Assembly (NCBI RefSeq): GCF_963169125.1
Contig: NC_084794.1
Coordinates: forward strand, 86,721,018-86,785,017
Origin: Humulus lupulus
Lineage: Eukaryota > Streptophyta > Magnoliopsida > Rosales > Cannabaceae
DNA: 64,000 nt
Direction of reading: 5' to 3'
A program made the position numbers and the translations under genes. Positions 56,661 to 64,000 of this stretch are shown in pieces. Numbering within the stretch: position 1 is the first letter of the stretch; each line of letters starts with the position of its first letter. The notes beneath the pieces are model-generated. The model was not told the DNA's origin. It saw only the letters and a program-made list of their open reading frames with translations, and did not search any database.

Positions 56661-57891
56661 TAGCTTCAGCTTCTCTCTGGGTCAAGGCAAAGACTCTGGC
56701 AGGAACCATCTTGTTGTCCCTTTTCTCTTCATTCTTGAGCTGTGGACATTCCCTTTTCTGATGACCTTCCTGGCCACAATTATAACATCCCTTGGTTTTT
56801 GCATGACACTCACCAGGATGATTCTTTTGGAATTTGGAGCACTGCGAGTATTCTACATAACCCGACCTATTGTTTCCATTGCTAGTCCGTGCTCTTTTGT
56901 CATTGTCGGATTGCTTGTTGTTAGGATGCCTTCTCTTCTGGCCATTATTGTTGCTATGTTGATGGCTGTTGATGTGGTTCTGACCATTCTGAGGTTGATT
57001 CTGCTGTTTAGGTTCAGGCTTACTAGCCTCCTCCTTACTAACATTTTCTTGAAGCCTTTCCACTTCTATAGCTATTTCTAGAGCATTGGCATAAGAAGTG
57101 GTTCCAGGAGTTGCTAGCTTGACTCCTAGCTTAATTTTTGGTCTGAGTCCTCTAACGAACTTGGTGACCCTCAAAAATTCTGTTGGAACCAACTCTAGTG
57201 CAAACTTGGCTAGTCAGTCAAACTGTCGAGCATACTCTGCTACCGATAAGTTGCCCTACTTCAGACTGGTGAACTCTTCTACCCTCGTAGCAATGACTGT
57301 CGAGTTGTAATACTTCTTGTTAAAGAACTCCACAAATCTAGTGCATCATATGGTGGCGAAGTCATGAGTTTGCTGTACTAAATCCCACCATATTCTAGCA
57401 TCCTTCTTTAGAAGAGAAGAAATGCAGGATATGCAATCCGCGTTGCCGAGATTCATGTGTGCTAGAATCGACTCTACATTCCAGAGCCATTCTTTTGCCT
57501 CGAAGGTGTCGGTTGTCCCTTCAAAGTTTGGAGCGTGTTGCTTACAAAACCGCTCGTAGATTGGCTCCATGTACTGAGCTGGGTAGGGCGCATAGTTCGC
57601 CATTGGCCGTCCCCCATAAGAACCTACTTGTTGGGGTGCTTACGCAATTTGCTGAGGCTGCGGTTGCGGTTGCGGCTGAGCCTGTTGTCATTCTTGCTGC
57701 AACAGTTCTTCCACTTGTTGTCATAGCCTGACAATTTCAGCAGTGTTGTCAACTGGAGGCGGCGGTGCACTTTTGTTAGCAACAGCAATGGTAGCACGCA
57801 TTACCCTTATGCGAACTGGAGGGGCTTCACTAGTCTCATGAGCGGCACTGAAGGTATTGGCATTTGTGCGTGCAGACCTTCTAAGCAACAT
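56661..57891 (-). pseudogene. Gag of A4
   Basis: The start ATG at 57891 gives MLLRRSARTNANTFSAAHE; the 12 codons upstream in the same ORF extend into leader. Following are DNTAEIVRL, a Gln-rich stretch, the capsid (ORF 57346-57603: HAPNFEGTTDTFEAKEWL, DARIWWDLVQQT), FVRGLRPKIKLGVKLA, a Gln/Asn-rich linker and an intact zinc knuckle (CYNCGQEGHQKREC) in the ORF 56479-57192. Stops or frameshifts separate these blocks near 57720, 57610 and 57200. Confidence 0.87.
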
Positions 57892-58407
57892 CTTCAGCGG
57901 AGTTCTAACAGTCGAGAAAAACATGTTAGAACTTACCCTAATAGGCTCTAAGCAAACATAACTCGGACCTACTAGTTATGATTTCTTATGAAAAAATTAT
58001 GTAAGCCTTTTACTATTAGGGTGTGTTTCTCATACTTAGAAAAAGAAGTCATCTTTATTACTTTCTAAGCCTGTTTCTAATCATCCTATATGACTTAATT
58101 CTCAGGCTCGAAACTCGTCGTTGTTCCAAAGTTAACCATATTGAGGAAGAGCTGGGATCAGTAAAATCGTTCCCACTACTATGGCCCCATAACTCTCAAT
58201 ATAGAACCCAGTCCATTGATTTGTATCCACCCTCACCGAACTTGGTCATTATTCATTAAATTTATTATTTATTATGATTGTAAAAAAAAAAATCAAACTC
58301 ATACATGTCATTCAAAAATAACAATAATATTCATTTGGAAAAAGGTTTTGACTAAGTACAATCATAAATGCAAAATAAATAAATAAACTAACATAACTAG
58401 GGTGAAT

Positions 58408-58875
58408 CTAAAAATCAGGATCCTCTACATCTGACCCTTCATCTAACATATCATCATCTATCTCCTCATAATCATCATTATCTTGAGCCTCAAAATTTCA
58501 TCGGGGAAGATTCATAAAGATTCTATGTTTTTGCTCATTAGTGAATTGAAATTCCAACTTAGAGGTGAACCTGAGTATGAGAAAATAATATCTCATAGCT
58601 ACCGGTAAATCATCATCATCATCTATAGTCTCCCATATTTCTTCTACTGTTGGAATTACAGAAGGAAAATCTTTAAAAAGCCTAATTACTAAGACATATT
58701 GCTCCGTAGCTCTCATCATAATTTGCTTGGTAGTTTGAAGATGAACTATCTCCTTGTGGAATAAGATTAATCTCTGAGTGATTCTTTCTAACACTCCTAC
58801 TGTATTCCTTGGCTCTCTAATCCTTTTCAATGCCTTAATGGCTCAGATTTCCTCATAGGTCAAGGCTCTATCAAT
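58408..58875 (-). pseudogene. Extra leader ORF of A4 (unknown family)
   Basis: 156 codons in one frame. The start is ATT where A2 has ATG. In-frame stops fall in TYEEI*AIKALK and LPR*NFEAQ. Readable blocks are EPRNTVGVLERITQRLILFH, HLQTTKQIMMRATEQYVLVI, EEIWETIDDDDDLPVAMRYY, LRFTSKLEFQFTNEQKHRIF and a tail of alternating Asp/Glu (DDMLDEGSDVEDPDF). No signal peptide, membrane segment, zinc finger or retroviral motif is seen. It lies first on the genomic RNA, 517 bp ahead of gag. Capture of a host gene or a lineage-specific accessory gene are both possible. Confidence 0.72.
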
Positions 58876-59013
58876 TCTTAACTGAAAACATAAGGGCTGA
58901 AACGTTACCTATAACATAAACATAAGCATAATAAACATAAACACTTACATTGGCGGTTAGATTCGAAGCTTGTGTGTGTGTATCAAGGAGAACTTCATGC
59001 ATATGAACTGTTT

Positions 59014-59024
59014 CTCTGATACCA
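59014..59024 (-). promoter_or_regulatory. Primer-binding site of A4
   Basis: Reverse strand TGGTATCAGAG, two bases from the LTR terminus at 59027; an intact initiator-Met PBS. Confidence 0.93.
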
Positions 59025-59026
59025 AC

Positions 59027-60309
59027 TGTAATGACCCAACTATTTCTAAGACCTTGGACCATTAAAACTACTAGACATAACTACTATTTTGGGAAACATG
59101 CATTATAAATAACATAACTTTATTTAAAACCCAAAATATTGTAGCAATACAAAATAAGGTAAAAATATAATATAAAATGTGATATGGCATTGGATCCCAT
59201 TGTTTATAAAACATAAAACATAAACTTTAATTATTTAAATACTAATTGCGGAAATACATCAAAATATAATTTAAAAGACTTTAAACAACATCATCATCGA
59301 TCTTCCATCAATCTATTCATCCTCAACACACATGCCAAGCTGCCACGAATCTTTCCCGCCTTCCATGTTCATTTTCCTGCATCAAGCTAAAAAGAAAGGA
59401 ATGAGCCTAATGCCCATAAAGAACTGAACTTACGGATAAGAATACCTTGAATGATCTTATGAATTTGTCTAAACCTTGATACCAAAATCTCACTATATCT
59501 CACTTCCCAAGTATTTAGAAAAGCTTAGAATGATAAAGATTTTAACCCAAAAGCCAAGTGTTTCTCTCTATGATAGCCTTAGCAACTTGGAGGCTCTGAA
59601 GACTGCTTGAAGAATGAAGAAAAGGGTCGAGTACTAGGTCCTATTTATAGAGTTCAAGGAGTGAAACTAACCCTTTTTAATTTGTTTAAATAAATGAATA
59701 TAAATGAAAAAGATTTGAATTTTCATTCAACAGATGCCCAGAACTCAGTCAAAATCTTTCAAAGGCAGGTCCAAGAGGTTAAGGGATGTTTTAAGCTCGG
59801 ATTCCACGAAGTTAAAAAATGCAAGGGTCGCCCCTATAGGCAATATATCACCTCCACTATGTTCCCGAGCCTCCGTTCAATCGTTCGTGCGAAGTCGACG
59901 TGTTTTTCGTATCTTTCGTAGGCCATATATCGACATACATTGATATATCAAACACGTATTTTCACTTTTTCAGCATATTTTGATTTGATAAAACAGCTCT
60001 AACTAAGTCTAAACGTGATCCTAACCGTTTCTAGAAGGTTCTAGAGCTTCTAGATTCTTCTTTTATTTAAACTATTCATCAAAAATAATTAAATCCTTAA
60101 TAAACATGATTATGACAAATGTCACATTCTTAATAATTCTATCTAAACCCTAGGTTATAATAAATATATTTCTAGGACCAGCAATATTAATCAAACCATA
60201 TGTTATAATTAATATTTCTAAACTATAGGTTAAACTTATAAAATCCATAACTGTTGCTATTAGTTTCCAACTAAGTCCTGACTTGAATCAAAATCCACAG
60301 AAACTAACA

Positions 60310-60372
<63 letters not shown>

Positions 60373-60406
60373 CTAGCTAGCTAAGTAAATATTTTGGGAT
60401 ACTACA
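59027..60406 (-). repeat. 5' LTR of A4 (short form)
   Basis: 1,380 bp, TGTAATGACCC to GGGATACTACA. About 500-600 bp that other family A LTRs have after AATGAGCCTAATGCCC is missing (junction near 59417), removing R/U5-side sequence but not the TATA (minus strand, near 59640-59648). Palindromes are decayed (GGCAATATATCACC). A (CTA)n run is at 60310-60371. ORFs 59694-59943 are shadows in LTR. Confidence 0.88.
60310..60371. repeat. (CTA)n microsatellite
   Basis: About 20 units in the A4 5' LTR at the same position as the A2 run; the A4 3' LTR has only a few units (53210-53220). Confidence 0.95.
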
Positions 60407-60981
60407 TCAAATGACCATTTTACCCTCCCATCCAAACTTTTCTTTAAAGCACCCCAAGGGAAAATTTGTCTTTAACCTTAAATTTCCACAAAACCTCAAA
60501 ATTTTGCCTAAAATTCCCCAATTTAATCAACTAATCCCCCAAACACAAATATTTTCCCCAAAAATATTTCATTTATCGATAATTCTAAAGATATGCAAAA
60601 TTACCAAAATACATCTAGGCTCGATCCGAGCCTTGCATTATTCATGTTGTGACCTTTTTAAGAAAAATTGCTCAAAATGACCCACTCGTGTTGAATATCA
60701 CAAATATCCACATAAAAATGTGGTCCCAAGCACATAGCACATAAAAATTACGAATATATCATCAACAGGTTAAAATTACGAATATACCCTCAATGAGTCA
60801 AAATTACAAAAATGCCTCTTTTCAGCAAAAGTCGATCTTTAAACATATTTAATACACATAATCATGCATACTCAATCATATAAATAACACACATCAATTA
60901 ATTCACACATAATTACCCCACTTGTTCTTCCGGCACTCTAATCAAAGTACATAATTCTATTGGAAGTCTCGGGATGCTACA
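60407..60981 (-). repeat. Family B LTR fragment
   Basis: Starts mid-LTR at TCAAATGACCATTTTACCCT, matching 40023 in the B2 LTR, and ends GGGATGCTACA at 60981. It is the target into which A4 inserted; the other half of the LTR is not seen beyond A4's left end. ORF 60411-60680 belongs to it. Confidence 0.78.
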
Positions 60982-61616
60982 ATCAGGGTGTTATCGATAA
61001 AATTCTTGTTGTCAACCAGTGATCTTTGAGCAATGATCTTCGAGCAGCGATCTTTAATCTATTTATCTGATAACAAGAAGGGTGGCTTCTTCCTCTTTGG
61101 TCATGTACAATCGACCAGCACAAGCAAATCGGCCAACATAAGAAAATTTAATTCTTATTGCTGCCATGTGTCATTTTAATATGCCACATCATCATGTCTA
61201 ACGTTTGGTTAAACACTGTCCATATAAATTAACATACTTTCTTGCCACTTAAGTTGTTTAAAGTCATTTTCTTGGATATTTATAACCCTCCTAAGCATTT
61301 TCCTTCCTACAGATCATAAGATAAGTCATTGTTGAAATTTTCATTTTTAATATTAACAAGTAGTTAAATATACAATTTTTTTTCTTAAAGTGAAAACATA
61401 AGAAGTTTTTAAATTACGTTGATCAGCTGCTATAGCAGTATTCAACATTGCTATCACGACTTAGAACGAAGACTTAAATTTAAGAGAAACAAATGACACA
61501 ACAATATTTTTACTTGGTTCAATTTTCCTAGTTCACGGGGTCACGCCCAAAAATAAAAATTTATTAGTAAAATTTTCACAAATATAAAATTCACTTGGCT
61601 TATGTAAAGTAAATTC
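60982..61616. other. AT-rich noncoding stretch
   Basis: No ORF with family likeness. Near 61017-61053 three imperfect 14-bp units (GTGATCTTTGAGCA, ATGATCTTCGAGCA, GCGATCTTTAATCT) follow each other. Near 61500-61545 is a TTTTTACTTGGTTCA string of the kind found in several plant LTRs. I can say nothing firmer. Confidence 0.5.
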
Positions 61617-62350
61617 TCTTCTAACTTTAACTACAAGAATTTTGGCAACAAATCTTCACACCAAATTTGTGATATCTCATTCCCGACTGAAATCCCTTCA
61701 CGAACAATAATTGGTCTTTTCTCGAAGATTGATCTTTCTTTCTCCCAAAGAAAGACTTGACAAATCTTCTTTTGAAGATGATTGGCTTCTTTCTCCCAAA
61801 AAGTCTTATAAACATAAATGCACAAAGTGTCAAACACAGCCTATTACAAGAACTAGACTAAGATGTTAAACTTAGTCTCACACAATAAAGTAGCTCCATG
61901 AACTTTTACACTTTCGGATTACAAATAATAATACACGAAGGTACAAAATATTATCCAAAGTGGTAACCGTATAATGAATTTGATCCTTTGCTATTATAGC
62001 CTATGGATCCATTCACAACTACTCAATTGTCATGCAATCAACCAAGTTATTGTATCAACTTTAGCAGTTGACTCAATAAACCAACTATGAGCCTAGTACA
62101 GAAAATCAACTAGGCTCATTCGTCAAATATAAACACAATCAAGCCTGCATTGGTTAGTGATAAGTTGGCACACAAAATAAAAGCTTTGTTACTAAGAAAT
62201 ATCACTTAGCCAATTTTCACATTGCTGTATAAGGAAAACGATTTTAAAATAAAGAAAAAATTCATTATTTATATAAACCTTATTCAATCAAAATCCTATA
62301 ACATATGCATATAAATACTGAATCAACCATATAAACATGAGCACCAGTAC

Positions 62351-62703
62351 CTATGTCAAAATAAATCCATTTCTTGTGTGACAGTAGAAGTATGAGAGGT
62401 GGGAAACATTTCCATACAACTGTTTCCTATCCTCATCATTCTCCTCAGCGAGATTAGCATAGAATTCTTGAATAATCCTAGGTACAAACCCTTCCCAAGA
62501 ATATGGAGTCTTAATCCAATTCTTATCCTGGATAACATTTGCAGCCACAAATGGTATATATAGAGTGAGCTATGATTTGTTTTAAGAATGAAATCCCTAT
62601 TCCTAGCATTATCACTATAACAAAATATTTTAGAGTAAGCTTTGAAAGTATGACTTAATGGTGATGAGGAGATCACAACTTTGCCTTTGGAAGTCGACTT
62701 CAA
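62351..62703 (-). pseudogene. Fragment resembling a plant transposon-associated protein
   Basis: Between the two repeat arms the minus strand reads KVVISSSPLSHTFKAYS, then, in a second frame, FVAANVIQDKNWIKTP, EGFVPRIIQEFYANLAEEND and KQLYGN. The REFYANL-type motif is characteristic of the plant transposon/retroelement-associated domain often called putative plant transposon protein. A frameshift near 62570 divides it and both ends are missing. I assign this from motif memory only. Confidence 0.4.
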
Positions 62704-62874
62704 AAATGAGCCTTTTGTGACACTGGAGCTTTCTAAGTATCCATGCTTCTTTGGTTGTTAAAGCAACTGTAGCAAGTGCGGGAGCAACTAGCTTAGGTGT
62801 TGTAGCCACATGCTTAGGTGCTCAAGCTCAAAAGAGTTTGCTCCATCAAATTCAGATTCAGAAACAGGCTCCCT
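62704..62874. other. Noncoding stretch between transposon-like ORF and second repeat arm
   Basis: Low-complexity Ala/Ser-rich potential on the minus strand (GCAACT and GTTGTAGCC repeats) that may be the upstream part of the same broken protein. No clear frame. Confidence 0.35.
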
Positions 62875-63267
62875 CTTAACTTAAACCGCAAGAACTTTTG
62901 TAACCAATCTTCACACCAAGTTTTTTATATCATCCTCATGTTTGAAATACCTTCAACGAATGGTGATTGATCTTCTCCCGAATATCTAGCATTCTTTCTC
63001 CAAAAAAAAAATACTTGAAAAATATGATCCTCAAGACAATTGAATTCTTTCTCCCAAAGAAACTTATAAAACACAAATCCACAAAGTGCAAAAAATGACC
63101 TATTACAAGAACTATACTAAGATGTTAAACGTAATCTCACACAACAAAGTAGCTTCACCAGCTTTTACACTTTTGGACTACAGAGATTAATACAACAAGA
63201 TACAAAGTATTCTACAAAGTGGTAACCACAAATTGACTTTGATCTTTTATTTCTATAGCCGACGAAT

Positions 63268-64000
63268 TGTTAGGATTGGTTAAAATACAAAGTTCAAGTG
63301 ATCTTACACAAGTTAGGTGTAAAAAACTAAATGATTTTATATAGTGAAGATGTGAAAATTGAATTTTTGTTATAGGCATTTAAAACTTGTGTTTTTGGGT
63401 CGAAAGTTATACATTGGGGTATCTAAGGATGCCCAAAAAGTTTGGGAGCATTTGGAGGTATTTATGGTCACTTTTGAGAAGTTTGACCTGCCTAGGTGGT
63501 GTTGTGTTGCCACCTTGGAGGCGATGCATTGCCTAGAGCTGCACAACAGGCGTCACATCACCTATGGATAGGTGATGCGCCACCTGACATGTTTGTACAA
63601 ACATGTGTTTTAAGCTTCAAATGGTGTGTTTAAAAGCTATAATCCTATTGGTTTGACTTAATGACAGTGCCTACACTATAAAAGGGTTCTTGTAGAGTTT
63701 TGATAGACTTGACCACTCTCTCAAATCACTCTATATCTTCTTTCTCTCTCTAGCTCTCAAGATCATAAGTTTTTTCCAAGAATAAAGAAAGTTCATGCCA
63801 TTGTGAATTTCAAGGATTCTCATTCCTACTAGAGAAAGCCTCAAGCATCCATCAATGGCTAGGAAATAGAGAATTTAGACAGTGATATATCTCATGTATA
63901 AGCCTAGGTTTTGATTCTTATCAAATAAGAAGTAGATTCAAGTGGTGTTCTAATTAGAGTTTGAAGCTTGTAAGGAAATCCAAGAGTTTTGTTTTATAAC
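63268..64000 (+). repeat. Start of an LTR-like element, running off the window
   Basis: TGTTAGGATTGG opens a 733-bp stretch with a strong TATA box (TATAAAAG at 63677-63684), a CT-rich leader (CTTTCTCTCTCTAGC) near 63740 and a palindromic block at 63520-63577 upstream. This arrangement matches the U3-R layout of the other LTRs here. The 3' end is outside the window, so the family and completeness are unknown. ORF 63359-63571 falls in U3 and is not called. Confidence 0.55.
63520..63577 (+). promoter_or_regulatory. Palindrome and 9-bp hairpin upstream of TATA
   Basis: GGCGATGCATTGCC (63520-63533) is a palindrome with one mismatched pair. CATCACCTA (63556-63564) and TAGGTGATG (63569-63577) are perfect arms around TGGA. 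The block is 100-157 bp upstream of the TATA at 63677. Confidence 0.7.

Larger units (their letters stand above)
57892..59026 (-). other. 5' leader of A4
   Basis: Contains the conserved inverted repeat ATATTGAG/CTCAATAT (58138-58145 and 58195-58202), the extra leader ORF (58408-58875) and about 140 bp between that ORF and the PBS. The loop between the repeat arms includes TCGTTCCCACTACTATGGCC, near identical in A1 and A2. ORF 58023-58259 (plus) is a shadow. Confidence 0.78.
52601..60406 (-). mobile_element. Ty3/gypsy element A4 (family A)
   Basis: Minus-strand order: 5' LTR (59027-60406), PBS, leader with extra ORF, gag, PR, RT, RNase H, INT, tail, PPT, truncated 3' LTR (52601-53258). The right flank is TCAAA within a reverse B LTR. 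The left flank has been lost with part of the 3' LTR at the B1 junction. Many stops and frameshifts. The extra leader ORF is the most complete copy in the window. Confidence 0.88.
61617..63260. repeat. Direct repeat pair (61617-62010 and 62875-63260)
   Basis: The two arms of about 390 bp share CAAATCTTCACACCAA-type, TTCTTTCTCCCAAA, CCTATTACAAGAACTA, ACTAAGATGTTAAAC and CAAAGTGGTAACC blocks in the same order and orientation, with several indels. Unit spacing is about 1,258 bp. They could be a tandem duplication or the decayed LTRs of a small element; no TG/CA ends are clear. ORF pair 61627-61837 lies in the first arm and is not called. Confidence 0.7.

Noticed and set aside
62356..62703. 115-codon minus-strand ORF as an intact host gene
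   Set aside because: Only its first third and a second frame make sense together; it is a frameshifted fragment between repeats.
63359..63571. 70-codon plus-strand ORF near the window end
   Set aside because: It lies in U3 of the LTR-like sequence and runs through the palindrome block.

Overview
The window looks like repeat-rich intergenic DNA from a plant nuclear genome, most likely a eudicot. It is AT-rich, nearly every kilobase belongs to an LTR retrotransposon, the primer-binding sites match plant initiator-Met tRNA (TGGTATCAGAG), and a plant L1-type LINE tail is present. I found no convincing host gene, RNA gene or CRISPR array. A Rosales/Cannabaceae-like origin is a guess.

Five LTR families recur; the names are mine. 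Family A is a Ty3/gypsy Tekay-like chromovirus (LTR about 1.9 kb, termini TGTAGAGTCC...GGGTCATTACA). Family B is a second Tekay-like family (LTR about 2.35 kb, TGTAACACCCC...GCGTTACA). Family C has LTRs of about 0.75 kb beginning TGTACGCCC on the sense strand and ending ...CGCGTCAACA, with a non-chromovirus-like gag. Families D and E are Ty1/copia-type LTRs. All polyproteins are pseudogenes with stops, frameshifts or deletions.

Layout. 1-6908: element A1 (minus), cut by the window edge, its 5' LTR split by a plus-strand solo LTR. 6909-10854: family C gag and LTR, the LTR split by a copia D LTR. 10855-16345: a D fragment, a reverse B LTR, a degenerate gag and a second plus-strand A solo LTR. 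About 16110-43514: a deep nest in which reverse element B2 holds a B solo LTR, which holds complete element A2, which holds element A3, whose LTR holds a copia E piece, which holds a LINE tail; a family C solo LTR also sits in A3. 43515-45477: a D LTR and an A LTR stub. 45478-52600: forward element B1 with 5' LTR, PBS, gag and pol. 52601-60406: element A4 (minus). 60407-60981: a B LTR piece. 60982-64000: AT-rich DNA with a 1.26-kb tandem duplication, a transposon-like ORF remnant and the start of another plus-strand LTR.

Two things stand out. First, A2 and A4 carry an extra sense-strand ORF of about 155 codons between the primer-binding site and gag. It has an acidic C-terminus, I recognise no family, and it is cleanly absent from A1. 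Second, each LTR family carries a GC-rich palindrome, hairpin or repeated word about 100-240 bp upstream of its TATA box, with unrelated sequence in each family. A third point is that both LTRs of A3 hold the same copia fragment, which suggests the foreign piece was copied by retrotransposition.
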